DNA of 64,000 nt. It comes from Solenopsis invicta. Lineage: Eukaryota; Arthropoda; Insecta; Hymenoptera; Formicidae. The translations under genes and the position numbers were made by a program. Each line of letters opens with the position of its first letter. Position 1 is the stretch's first letter. Location: NCBI RefSeq assembly GCF_016802725.1, contig NC_052667.1, forward strand, positions 1,144,501 to 1,208,500, in the 5' to 3' direction. Shown piece after piece: positions 48,424-59,398 of this stretch. Under the pieces are notes generated by a model. It did not search any database and was not told where the DNA came from. It saw nothing but the letters and a program-made list of their open reading frames with translations.

Positions 48424-51400
48424 GGGGGGGGGAGAGAATTGTCTGTTTATTTTATTATATTTATTTTAATTTTTTATTTGCGTAATAGTGCGTGTAATTT
48501 CGAAAATCTTTATAATTTGTAATGCGCAAAAGCATTTGCGATACTATTTTAGTTTCGCAACTCTCAATAAATGTGTTATTATATCGGTATTTTTGGCGCA
48601 TGTGGTAAACGCATTTAGTAAACAGATCCGTGGAAGCTTACTGCAGAAAGATAATCTGCCGCGTCATCCTCCTTTGGAATTCATTCTGTATATCTTTTGC
48701 AATTTAGAAACGCGAGCCAATAACGAACGCTCAAAACTTCGTATACGAGGGAAGTATTCGTAATCTGTCGATAATGGTCTAATCATTGGCGATAACACGA
48801 TGCGTGTTTATCGGCTCCGGCGCTTATCTCTAATAAGTTGAGAAGAAAAATAAGAAGCTTCTGAAAACAATAGAACGCGGAAACCTGCGCAAAGAGCAAT
48901 TTATTTTTCTTAATTTGCTAGAATTAATATCTCTTATCGGTTAGTCTTCATTTATTTGCTCTGTTAAGTAATTGCACAGCTATACAAGGTGATTGTTTTT
49001 ATGTATCATCTATAAAAGATTTTCATATAAAAGTTTCTCAGTTTAAGAAGAGAAATATGATGGATGCAACAATCTTTTTATAATAAGTGTAAATATATGC
49101 TTTTATAAGACATAAATTAATGTCACCAATACTTTTTTATGGAAATATAAATTTTTTAAAATTTATAATTTGTAATTTCAATTTTATCATTTTGAAAGAT
49201 ATAAAGATAAGTAAAGCTATTAAAAAAATCTATAATTTACAAAATATTTCTATAAATTAAAGATATTTTTATCTAACATAAACCAAGATATTTGAAATGG
49301 TACTAAAATGGTCCACCCTGTATAAATTTGTATAATCTCTCGAATGTTTATCGTGCGCAAACACTTTCATTTCTTACATCCAGATGCTCAGATTACGAGG
49401 ATCACTACAAGGACGAATAGACAGTTAAAATCAAATATTTAATATCAACATTTAAAATCATTAGAAAAATACATGACAGCAACTACTATGAGTTATGCAA
49501 GTGTTATTTCTCTCATTGAAAATTTATACATGTGAAAGACTATACGTATGATTATACGTAAAATATTCCAAAGATTCATAATTCAAAATGTTTATTCAGA
49601 TTTCAATTTATTTTATAAAAATATTTTATAGAAACTGTATTATATTCAGTTAGACAATAAATAAATGGAATTCTTAATCAACACGTCAAGTAACGAAGTA
49701 AAATGATTAAATAAAGTTATTTAATCACTTTTGACACGAGATATTATCCAAACTTGAGAAAGTGTAAACATCGTAATTTATTTTGATTTTCGCTACAATT
49801 TCTCTCGAGAACACGTTATCTTGTACATGGAAAAAAAAAATTTACTCATCACCACATTTTTAAATCACACACATTCGATGTAGAGTAAATTTATTTTCTA
49901 TACTTTTGATCTTTTTCTTCACGAAGAATCGTCGGAAATGAAGTTTCCTTTTCGCTAACACTTTTTCAGAGATATCCCACCCAAATCAATGGGACACATT
50001 TGAGCAGTACCGCTTATCAATAAATACCGGACGCACATTGTACGGTCTTCGACACATCGGTAGAGATGTGTAATTTAATACGTATAACGGTAAAAATAAA
50101 AAAGTTTCCGCTTGCAGCATCGTCTCGCGTATCATTGATAGTTTTTTTCGTCTACCGTTAGATAGGTGTGATTAGAGTGTGTCAAATCGACAGGGCTGGA
50201 CGATCTCGGTGACCGTCGTAAAACTCGACGTTGAGCTCTTTCCTCCTCATTGCGGGTTATCGGTTGACCTCTTCGCGGCGCGGTTTGCTTATAACGTTAT
50301 TATAGTCGCCGCAGATACGACACGACGAGGATGCAACCTTCGATTTGTCATGCAGTCAAAACGTGTCGCGATTTACTGACAAACGAAATCCGATCATCTA
50401 TCATCCATGTCCATTAAAGCGAGCGTCTTGCTCGCTGTCGCGCGTTTAAGTACACGCGAAGATGCTGAGGGTGAGAAAGTAATTTCTTTTTTTGGAAAAA
50501 AAAGAGTTCTTATGCATACAGTCTAGCCTTTGCGTTTAGCGCGCAGCTTCGTCATTTCGAAATATTTCTGTCTGTATTAGTTATATCAATGAAAACGCTG
50601 ACAATGAGTCAACCACGATAAAAGGAAAAAAGAGAATCGTTCACGAAATATCATTTGTCTAGTTTGACAAGTATTTCTAATTAAAAGGAAGAACAAAGGA
50701 AAAAGGAACATGCGTTAGCGAGCGACGAGCGTTTCTTCACATTTCCCTATTTCTTTAGGCGTTATCTCACGTAAACACGCTTCTTTGTACGTGATATTCG
50801 CTCCCGTCGCGCAAATCATGGAAATAACCACGCGCGGATGCCACGTGCTTCGACCAAGATGCGCCGTCGATGAATTACCGTTAATCAATTGAGGGGCTCA
50901 GTGCAATGAAACAATTATCACATATGCTATTCAAAATAACATTATTGCGACGCACTTTGTTATCCAATCGTACGCGAGTTCTATTTAAAAATCCCAAAAA
51001 TTACTTTCTCCAAATTGTGAAATTTATCAGAAATAAATATAATTATTTCATGCTATATTATCCGTAAAGAAAATCTATATTAATTTAAAAAAAAAGATCG
51101 ATCTCGGAGATTTAATTAATTAAATTCAATCCGAAGGTTTCTAGATATATTTATATATTAACAACAAGTAAACTTACCAACGCTTTTGCGACTTATAAAT
51201 AATATTTACATATAAAAAATTAATATCGTCGCTAATCGTAATAATGCAATATAAAAACTCTATCAAACAAATAATCTCGCACATATGAATTTATTCCGGG
51301 AGATTATCATCAAGTAGGTATTATAAAATAACACTTAAATGGAAAAGTAGTTTTTTTAGTTTGTCTCATATCTATTAACGAACGAATAAATACTTTGAAG

Positions 51401-53097
51401 TGTATATAATACTTTTATGTAATAATAATGAAATAAATCAAATGATCAAAACACATAAATTATCTTGAAAAAATATGTAATTTTTTGCATATTGTAATTT
51501 TCCTTTTAAAGCAACTATGTATTATCGTTATTGAGTCATTTCATTATTCTGTGCATAAAAATAAAGATACGTTTATCAAAAAATAAATAGATCACGAGAT
51601 ATCTTATACTTCATGTCAAAACATGCCAATTTTCAAATTCGATTATCTCCGAAACGACGCATTATGAAAACATTTTATTCTTAGTTTTTGACTTATTTTT
51701 TTCATAAAAATTTCCTTCTCGAATGCAGCAATGGAATATCTTGATGTAACGCAATGTCGATTACAGAGTAATGCTTCGTCTTGCCATTTTGAAAATCGCT
51801 CGATCTCTAATCAGAAATAATCAGAGATGATTTGCTTCGAGATAAATGTCAACTGCCGTTTTGAAGTATCAATAATCGTCATTAAATTACATTGCATTAT
51901 TGTTATTAGTCAGCAGTAATACATTTCCTTTTTCAAAATACCGATAACTTGTGCGAATGTAATCAGTTATAAAGGCGATCGTCATTTTGAAACATAATTT
52001 TCATTATTAATGATAAATTCTGAATTTCCATCCATTTCATTTACTCGTCAACACATTTACGAGATTATAAACAGATTGTTGAGATTTTTTATAAACGATT
52101 ACTGCATGAACTAGAGACGCCATTTTGACATAGAGACCTCGTCATCGTTAATCATGAATTCTTAATCTCCGCTTGTTTCATTTATAAGTATAAACTTTTC
52201 CGAGATTCGTCAACAGATCATTAAAATTTTTTTTAAATGTGCCGACGATTCACGCATCGCAATCGATTACGAGACGGGCCGCCATTTTGGTACTGCGCAG
52301 CCGGGGTCCCTGGGTTATCTACAGCCACGGCATGGCCGGCGCGACCTTATCTCGAGCGCGGCTTGTTCATCCCGCGCGAATTTTTGTACACTGTCGCCGG
52401 CACAGAATGTGCGTGTCTGCAACCGATTGCGTAATAGACGGCGGCGCGTGCTCCTCCTTAGCTTCCCGCTTTTTGCAAGCGTGCGCGCGCGCGCGCGCGC
52501 GTACATGCCGACCTCTTTTTTTTCCCTCCGAGCGATCGTCCTTCGCAATGAGCTATTTGCGGCAATGTAACGAGACGATATACGGAGAGTTTGCCAAATC
52601 GTTGCCGCAAGACTCGCGAGAGTACTCGCTTCGGACTTGATCGAAAAGGTTTTTATTTTGGGCGCGTACCCAGCGCGAAATGCGAGAATCGGGTCTCGTT
52701 TCGGAATTAAACACGCGGAACATGTTGAGAGAGTGGAATTAGAGACGAGCGGTAGTATTTAATGAGAAAATTTACAATTATTACGCACATTCGCTCTTAA
52801 TAATATTATTAATTTCTAAGTAGGCTTTTAAAATAGTTGCACGCACATAATAATTTGCTTAATAATTTGCTAAGTAATAAACGTAGAGATGATAAATAAA
52901 ACGTGCTATTCGAAAACTTTTAAATATATCTAGTGTTGCAAAAATGTTGGCTAATTAACATAAATCGTTCATGGAGAAAGAGATTATTCATGAAAGTACT
53001 CACCACCGTTCGAGGAAGAACAGAGCGACGGATGTCCGCCCCTGACGATCACGCTGTCCTTGGCGGCCACCAACTCCTGGATGTCGCGGCTCTCCAT
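22273..53097 (-). CDS. HNF4: Nuclear receptor HNF4, 475 aa (main isoform)
   Basis: Seven coding exons join in phase: 53097-53004, 29206-29005, 28849-28755, 28466-28321, 27599-27320, 23401-23264 and 22745-22273. HNF4 is a fatty-acid-binding nuclear receptor that binds DNA as a homodimer and controls lipid and glucose metabolism in gut and fat body. The N-terminus is MESRDIQELVAAKD. The DNA-binding domain carries CAICSDRATGKHYGAASCDG, the P-box CDGCKGFFRRS and NQCRYCRLRKCFRAGMKKEA. The ligand-binding domain contains WAKCFDEFKALSLDDQVALL, FFDPNAKGLS and WQMVEQIQFVRLFGVAHIDN, with LLQEIFLGG as the AF-2 helix region. The F domain ends YFKQEPSLEPETSF. Intron 1 is about 24 kb and should hold regulatory DNA and alternative first exons. 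Confidence 0.93.
22746..23263 (-). other. HNF4 intron, nothing recognisable
   Basis: The intron lies between the last two coding exons, with a GTAAGT donor and a TTTGCAG acceptor. AT-rich sequence with no repeat or frame that I can support. Confidence 0.6.
23402..27319 (-). other. HNF4 intron of 3.9 kb with a microsatellite
   Basis: Mostly AT-rich. It holds a CT dinucleotide run (24491-24527), a short CG alternation near 25429-25438, and on the plus strand two overlapping frames at 25609-26035 behind an acceptor-like motif, which I do not call as genes. An A run lies near 27171-27188. Confidence 0.6.
24491..24527. repeat. (CT)n microsatellite
   Basis: About 18 CT units in the HNF4 intron. 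Confidence 0.9.
27600..28320 (-). other. HNF4 intron, nothing recognisable
   Basis: AT-rich intron between the hinge exon (28466-28321) and the first ligand-binding-domain exon. No repeat or frame of note. Confidence 0.6.
37588..38068. mobile_element. AT-rich element with terminal inverted repeats
   Basis: The left end reads GGGTTGGGTAATAACTA and the right end TAGTAACTACCCAATCTG, which are near mirrors. Both subterminal regions are runs of TTAA and AACTTAATT motifs. At about 481 bp and non-coding it is best explained as a non-autonomous DNA transposon. No target-site duplication is clear. Confidence 0.5.
40832..40844 (-). CDS. HNF4: Candidate alternative first coding exon of HNF4 (MGLA)
   Basis: Read on the minus strand, ATGGGCCTGGCAG is followed by GTGCGC. 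It ends one base into a codon, as the exon at 29206 requires, giving MGLAD then ADLGMGAG and an isoform of 448 residues. An in-frame stop lies about 20 codons upstream, so the ATG is the likely start. A GA/CT tract (about 41010-41038), typical of GAGA-factor promoters in insects, lies about 170 bases upstream. The donor is only fair. Insect HNF4 genes are known to use alternative N-termini, so this is plausible but unproven. Confidence 0.4.
41010..41038. repeat. (CT)n tract, possible GAGA-factor site
   Basis: CT repeats just upstream, on the minus strand, of the candidate MGLA exon of HNF4. GAGA-type tracts mark many insect promoters. Confidence 0.5.
42051..42092. repeat. Degenerate GCATA repeat
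   Basis: Repeated gcatagcata units, about 40 bases. A simple repeat with no other sign of function. Confidence 0.6.
44638..44832. mobile_element. Fold-back repeat, family B, copy 2 (partial)
   Basis: It matches 8838-9020 base by base over most of its length: a GTTTTAA(G/A)ACTGAAA block, an AACTTGAAA(A/G)GAT block, CAATAAATAT, TAGCTATGACC and CACATATCGGTCCAAGTT-like sequence. The opposite arm seen in copy 1 is missing. Confidence 0.6.
47702..47791. repeat. Compound (AT)n(AC)n microsatellite
   Basis: Alternating AT and AC dinucleotide runs: about 18 AT units, about 11 AC units, a short AT run, then AC again. Confidence 0.9.
48384..48435. repeat. Compound (AC)n(AG)n microsatellite with G run
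   Basis: About 13 AC units, six AG units and a run of ten G. The G run next to purine repeats could be structurally unstable. Confidence 0.9.
52484..52502. repeat. (CG)n alternating tract
   Basis: An almost pure CG dinucleotide run about 500 bases downstream of the HNF4 first coding exon, inside a CpG-rich block. Such runs favour Z-DNA. Confidence 0.8.
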
Positions 53098-53650
53098 GTC
53101 AAGGTCGGGATCGCCCCCGCCGCGTACTCCGCTGCACCATCAACTGTCAGGACCGAAGAAAGATCGATATGAAGGTCGCGGCGTGTATTTCGGGCACCGT
53201 CAAAACCGGAAATCGAAGCGAATCGCGAGTTCCGTGAATCACAACTCTCGTTGGCGCGCGCCGTCGTCGTTGCGCCTGAAGTCAGGCGCGAACGCGCGTC
53301 GGAATCGCACGCGTGGGGTTGGAGCCCGTGCGCCTCGCGCCTCGCGCCTCACTTCGCGCCGCTGCCTCACCGGTCCGTTCGGTGGTGTCCGTCCCGTCCC
53401 AGCTATTTCGGAAATATCGCAACGCGACCGTGTCTCCGCGCTATCTGCGGTCCGCCGTCATTTAATCGTCGCGTTTTCGATGAGATTAGAAAACAAGCAC
53501 CACGAGCGGGAGGACTGAGAACCAGCAAATCGAAGCGTGATTTCAAACACGCCTCGATCATTCTCTCTCGCGCGCGCCCGCCTGGCGATATCGATCGATC
53601 GCGCGAGTATCAGATTAATTCGATCTCGGAGAAGTAGGATTTGAGCACAA
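53098..53650 (-). promoter_or_regulatory. CpG-rich leader and probable promoter region of HNF4
   Basis: The region upstream of the HNF4 start at 53097 is CpG-dense. Two acceptor motifs lie close by on the minus strand: TTCGGTCCTGACAG ending near 53146 and GATGGTGCAG ending at 53134. The main start may therefore sit in a second exon, preceded by an upstream 5' exon. A short upstream frame (ATGGTGCAG and on) would precede the main ATG if the first acceptor is used. Confidence 0.4.
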
Positions 53651-55364
53651 ATCGCGATAAGACTTAAATTTGGAAGATGATGCTTGTAATATTGATAATA
53701 CGCTTTCGATAAGAGTGTCTGTAACGTTAAATTGTTAAAAATATGAGTATTCTTCTTCTTTCTGTCTTTTTTTCTCTCTCCCTTTTCCTCTCTCGTTCCT
53801 TCGGGGAATATAAACAGACAGCAATAGAGAGGGCGCGATCTAAACAAGTTAAAATTAAAACGTCGAAAATAGTCGGGATATAAATACAAATCGACTTGCG
53901 ATTCATCTAGAAAGTTTTGTAACGCTTCCCAGTAAATACGTAATACCTGACCGTACTGAAATTAGAAATACAGTGTAACGTAACATTCACGATATTAAAT
54001 CTAGATCAAAAAATAATGCGACAATTAATATCATTCGTATAAAGATAACTTTAATCGCGGGTATTAGAGTCAACTTTCATGGGAATCAGTTTATTAAGCA
54101 GCCATCGTTTCATCAAGACTATCTTTAAAATTCTGTTAAGATAAGAAGAGTAGAAAAGTTAATTTAGATAAGAAGAAAAAAAGTGAATAAATTCTTACGC
54201 CTTTTCTCTGTTTTCTTCTTTCGTTATGTTATTTCTAACAATACGCGAACAAATTCAAATCATAAAAAAATAAAATAGTATATTCTCTTCGGCTGATAAA
54301 ATATTAAGCTATATCTATTTATGTCGTCGACATTTGTCAAAATTCTACGAATCGATTATGGGCAGTGGTCCGAACACGTGTTAGGCATTTGGCTTTTCCG
54401 TTTGTACACTTATCAGTAATCTTACTGGACATTTTTTGTTACTTTTCAATTTCTCTTGAGAATTTTTCTTTCAAAGCTCTTTCTACAATAAAAAAGCAGA
54501 GAAATTTGAAGTTTAAAAAAATAGAGTTAAAATATTAACAAAATTCTTTTATTTGAAAAATATGTATTTAAAAACAAAAAATAGTATTTAAAAAATGTAT
54601 GAAACGTACACTAAAAAAAAAATTTATGTTCAAATAAATATATTTATTTTAACATCATTTCCTTGATTTTAAAAATATTTCCTAAATTAAAAAATACTAT
54701 AAAATACATTATTTTATAGTAGTTTAACTTAAATAAATTAGTTAATGCTAAACTGAGAAAAAAGTATGCACTAATATGTGAAAGTGGATATTTAAAGCTA
54801 CTTTCATTATATAAAGCGTTGAGTTACTAAATAGAAAACTTTTTTACATTTAAGTAAATATATTTATTTTAATTATTTCCTAGATTTAAATAAAGGCAGC
54901 TGGACGTTTCTATTATCGCAATTCTAATCATATAAAGAGGATTAAATATCGCGTTTGAATGATTGTCGCTAGAAACTGATAATCAAAACAGATAATTTGA
55001 AAAGCAGGTCGCGGACAACATTTTCAATGAACTGGGAGATATTTCGAAACAGATCTGACAAAATGCCGAATAATCCGATGTGTCGTAATCAATCTGAATC
55101 TAGTTAATTGCTTACCGCTCAATTTTCCTCTCAGCGAACGGAATAATTCGCGTATTACTCCGAGTATTATTCCGACGATGGAAAAGTTTCATTTCGAATT
55201 TGCCTCCAAGTTTCCTCTGAAACGAACAACGGATGGTACTTGCTGTTACCTCATATAATATATTCTCTCGCCAAGTCTGGTGTCGCACACACGTGACACC
55301 GGTGCGGTCAGTTTGTCATTTCGAACGACTCCACGCACCGGCTCCACGTTGTTGTGTCGACGAG

Positions 55365-55370
<6 letters not shown>

Positions 55371-55407
<37 letters not shown>
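55371..55407. repeat. (AG)n microsatellite
   Basis: About 18 AG units, inside the CpG-rich block upstream of HNF4. Confidence 0.9.
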
Positions 55408-55410
<3 letters not shown>

Positions 55411-56544
55411 AAAAAGATCTAACCTGATTGGGTCGATCAGCGATCGCGGCGCTCCCTTACGTCCGTCCTGCCACGCGCACCGTTCTCGCAATCAGTCAGC
55501 GACGGCGCCCGGCGCAAGTGACACCTGTTGTGCATTTGTGTCGAAGGCGCGCGCGCGCGCGCTCGCCATGCTGATGATTCTCTCTCTTTCTCTCTCTCTC
55601 TCGGGACGATCCTCTTCCGCTCCTTTTCGTCGCGTAGAATCGCTGATCGCTTCTTCCACTCGTCCGCTCGATTTCGGCTCTCTCGCGCACAACGCGACGG
55701 CTATAAAACCGGGAAGAGACGTGATTTCGCGCATGCGCCCACCTCTGCTTCTCGCGAACGGTAAACGGCGCGGACACGCGACACTCAAAGTCCGCCCGGG
55801 CGGAATGCGTCGGATCTACTGGGATCTACTGCCGCGAGATCGCGGCGCGCACCGTCGCGTCGCGTGGCGTCGTCGCGCGCCGCGTGGTGACGGCTCCTCT
55901 TCTTTTCCTTAGACGCACGCCGACCGTCAACGGACCCGTTTCCCGCGGCACAAAAACTTCCTCGAGGCGATAAGCGCGCCTCCCGACGACAAACTGCCTC
56001 TTCCGCGCGCGCGCGCGCCCGAGCGAACCGCGCGCGAGGTCGGAATACGCGCGTTGTTAATGACTATTACTCGCGACCGGATAGGACGAGCTATAATTTC
56101 CCAAGATTACCTGAACGAGAGTGTCTCTTTTTTTCCGCGGTTTCTTCTGTCCAGCTCACGATAACGAGGAACGTCGCACCGATTCCGTGATATATGAACG
56201 ACCAGTTTTTTTTTCTCATGCGATGATTAACATACATGAACGCTATAATAACAAATAAAATAGTTTTGAATAAAAATGATAGTTTTATATAAAAACCCGA
56301 CAAGACTGCTCCTTGAGCATGGAGAAGAGGACTACTGCATTATCGCAGTCGACTGCAAGATTTATCGATCTAATTTATCGATAGTGAAGATACGAGAATA
56401 TCAGTTTGAACCAACAAAAAGTAATCGGAGAAATGAACAGTAAATTATTAAGAGACCAAGAGAACTCCTCAAAATGGAAATATATACAGAGAATTTAATC
56501 AATCGCATTTGAATAATTCGGTCAACTAATTAATACGATTGGTC

Positions 56545-56548
<4 letters not shown>

Positions 56549-56587
<39 letters not shown>
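56549..56587. repeat. (CT)n microsatellite
   Basis: About 17 CT units with one interruption, about 320 bases downstream of the candidate upstream HNF4 exon. Confidence 0.9.
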
Positions 56588-56588
<1 letters not shown>

Positions 56589-56868
56589 GTTCGAGACCTC
56601 GAACCGACTTCTAGTATCGTAGATATAAAGATTTAGAGATTAACGAGAGATTTCGAAACGACACGTGACATGCTGAATGATCCCATTCTTTAATGTAAAT
56701 AAAAGAAAGATCGATCCGATAGAGAGGGTTTCGTCAAAGTTGATCGGCGTATTTGCATCACATATCTCTGTGACGGGAAAACGATCGATCGTTATCAATC
56801 GTATTATTGTAAATCGCGCGGTCGCAATTGCGAGAATAATAGGTTAAGCGCCGCAGGTGCGCACTCAC

Positions 56869-56927
56869 CTCGTTACATCACTGTCCGTCGTCGGTATCTC
56901 GTGCCTGTCGCGCACACGTGTCGTCAT
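56869..56927 (-). CDS. HNF4: Candidate far-upstream first coding exon of HNF4
   Basis: Read on the minus strand, an ATG at 56927 opens MTTRVRDRHEIPTTDSDVT and ends in ACGAG|GTGAGT, a strong donor, two bases into a codon. Spliced to the acceptor GGTGCAG at 53134 it restores a serine codon and runs in frame through SGVRGGGDPDLD into MESRDIQEL, the start of the main isoform. Donor strength, open frame and phase agree, but the 53134 acceptor has a weak pyrimidine tract. It would add 32 residues to the A/B domain. It may equally be a non-coding 5' exon. Confidence 0.35.
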
Positions 56928-59398
56928 ACGAGATACACGTTCTCGATTAATAAACGTGGAAGGAGTGAGGGAGAGAGACAGAGAGTAAAAGAGCGAGAGA
57001 GACGGAGAGGGGGAAGAGAGACCTGGCGCGGTCAACGCGGTTTGCGCTGCGAGTAAAAACCAAAAGAGGACTGCCTTGAATCAATAAATAATTGTTTGCG
57101 CATTTTCCCAGATCGGATATTAAAGGACTCGGCGCGCGCGAGCGCGATGGGATTACTTACGTCACCGCGCGTATCTATTATTACACATGCAAAGCCGATC
57201 TCGCTGTGTCGCGTCACAAACATCTTTTCGATCGAGCTCCGCTCGTTGCGCGCGCAAAAGTAGTTCGAATCTTTACGCAATCTTCCGGTGTCGCGACATC
57301 CGGGAATTGCCGATGGATAGGGAGGAAGTCGCGGCATTTCTTGTCGTTCGCGTGATTTACAATTACAATTCCCCCCTCCCTCTTTCCTCTTTTACACCTT
57401 ATCTCATTTGCATCTGATGTTATCGCTTAAGAGTGTCCGTCGGGTCTCGATCTTCTGCAGATATCGAAGACGAACGTCAAGTTTTTAATAATTCATTAAA
57501 TATCCTTGAATCGAGATTGCAAGTTAAAATGAAATTTGTTTGAAATTCGATAAAGACGTTGGTTTTATTCCTCTCTCTTTTTTTTAATCGTACAATAGTT
57601 CAAAAGTTACGAGACGCCTCGACATCGACATTGAACGTCGGAAAAAGTTAAAAAAGAACGATAAATTTCACAACAGACTGTATAACGACGTGGAAAGAAA
57701 TCGGAGTTGATCGGAGTTCATCGAGGTTAACGGTTAATCGACATGGAACCGGATATAAGATGTGTTATGATCAATTATGATGCAATCACAATTTTACGTT
57801 TACATATGTTGCGTCGATCTCCGTGCAGATGGCATCTGCTGTCACGCTCATCATTTCGCGATGAAATGAAAAAAAAAATGTTAAGTAAAAAATAAATCAA
57901 ATAAATAAATTAGAAAATAAAAATCCTTCAATTGTGTATACATAATGTAAATTATTTATATAACGCGTAAATGTCTAACCCTGATATAGATAGAATCAAT
58001 AGATAGAAAAGCTAAAGAGCTCGATTTTCTATTTATAATTTTTTAAAAAAACTTAACCTAACCTGAAGCCACAACGTTCCACAAGAATGAAATGCTTCAC
58101 ATCGCTGCGTTCAAGTTGTAATAGCAGTGTTCTTTTTTGTTCAAAGTTTTTATCTCTTTCTAATTTTAGAAGAAAATAACAATTTAAGCCGAGTTTAAAA
58201 TTAATTTGCATTGGTAGAAACGGATACTTTCCTTTCGAAAAGGTCGATCTACTCTTCTCGCACAGTCGGTTAACAGTATTCCGGCATTCCATCACAGGAT
58301 ACGCGTTGGTATGCGTGGCCGTCGGTAAAGCGTCGAGCGCGCTACGCAATATAGGTTAGGAGCATTGCCGCGTTGCGACGTTTTCTTTTCTCTTTGACGG
58401 ATCTCGACTGATCTCGACTGATCTCGACGGCAGCGATTGGCGGCAATGCGCGACAACGAGACAGAGAAAGAGTGCTCCCACTGCACGTAATCAGATCGGA
58501 TTTGATTAATCAATGAATCCTCGATTGATATCATCAATCGGTACGTATCGCCGTCGTCGCCGCGTGACGCGGAACACACGAATTGCACGAACGCACGCGT
58601 GCGTGCGTTTCCGGATTCGCGCGCGAGCTAATCTCCGTCGGCTTCCGCGCTTTCCGCCGTCGGCGCGCGACGCGTATCATATACGTGCTGCGGGTACGGA
58701 GCCGCAGGTAGGATCGTTCGTGGTCGGTGAGCCCTTTCTCGGCCGAGTCCATCTGTCCTGTCCTCCGTCTTTGCCCGTCTCCCTCTTTCTCTCTTCCTCT
58801 CCCGTCCGCGACGAATCGTCTTCGCGCACACACGAGGTTTCTCGTTTCGCGCGGTCGCGAGAGTGAAACGACCGCGACCGATCGTTGGCTCATGAGACTC
58901 TGAGACACGTCGGATGAGGATCGCAGTAACCTCAGCCGCCCCGCGTGAGATTCTGCCATCTGCTGAAATCGCTGCCAATTCCGCACGGCCGTTATCTATT
59001 TTCGGAGGATCGTGTCCAGCCAGTCCGACGAATCTCGACGGAGGACTCCGGCCAGTTCGGTACGGCCGGATATTTTCGAGGATTGCGTCGCGTGACGTCG
59101 CTCGCGAACAGATACGTGTGTCACCACGTCTGTCCGTGTGAACAATTGCACGAGATTATCTACCTTGTCACGCGCGACTTCTTTCTCTGTTTCTTTTTCC
59201 TCTTGCGAGAGCGCACCATCCTCATCGTTGTGTTCTGTTTTAGGAGCCCGTGTGCAGTAGAGAGGCCTGCCGGTGGAAACGTTTATATTGTTGTAAGAGA
59301 GTTCCTCGTTTGCTCTCGGATAAAAAGTTTGAACTGGTAGTGGAACGTGTTGAGTCGTGAAAGTGAGACCGAGGGAAATCTCGATTCCTGCTGCAACG
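56928..59398 (+). promoter_or_regulatory. CpG-rich spacer and 5' leader of ZNF598
   Basis: The region between the putative HNF4 upstream exon (-) and ZNF598 (+) is CpG-rich at 56840-57340 and 58300-59260 with AT-rich sequence between. An acceptor-like TTCTGTTTTAG ends at 59243, so the ZNF598 leader may begin with a 5' exon upstream. The direct repeat of ATCTCGACTG near 58400-58430 is short. No frame in the interval has domain content. Confidence 0.4.

Larger units (their letters stand above)
29207..53003 (-). other. HNF4 first intron, about 23.8 kb
   Basis: No independent gene is supported inside. The AT-rich background is broken by CpG-richer blocks at about 33300-36500, 39500-39750, 42500-43300, 44890-45370, 50150-50900 and 52230-52660, where promoters, enhancers or alternative first exons would be expected. 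It contains the elements at 37588-38068 and 44638-44832, several microsatellites, and two candidate alternative first exons (40832-40844 and one ending at 45206). Confidence 0.6.
53651..56868. other. Region upstream of HNF4, no supported gene
   Basis: AT-rich from 53640 to 55220, then strongly CpG-rich from 55230 to 56080 with CG runs near 55546-55561 and 56001-56016, a long AG microsatellite and shorter CT tracts. Frames as long as 210 codons here (55280-55912, +) are composed of repeat translations (RERERE, SLSLSLS) and are not called. The interval fits a promoter-rich first intron or spacer. Confidence 0.5.

Noticed and set aside
55280..55912. 210-codon plus-strand frame
   Set aside because: Its translation is largely repeat-driven (RERERE and SLSLSLS) inside a CpG- and AG-rich block, with no domain, and similar frames exist on the other strand.
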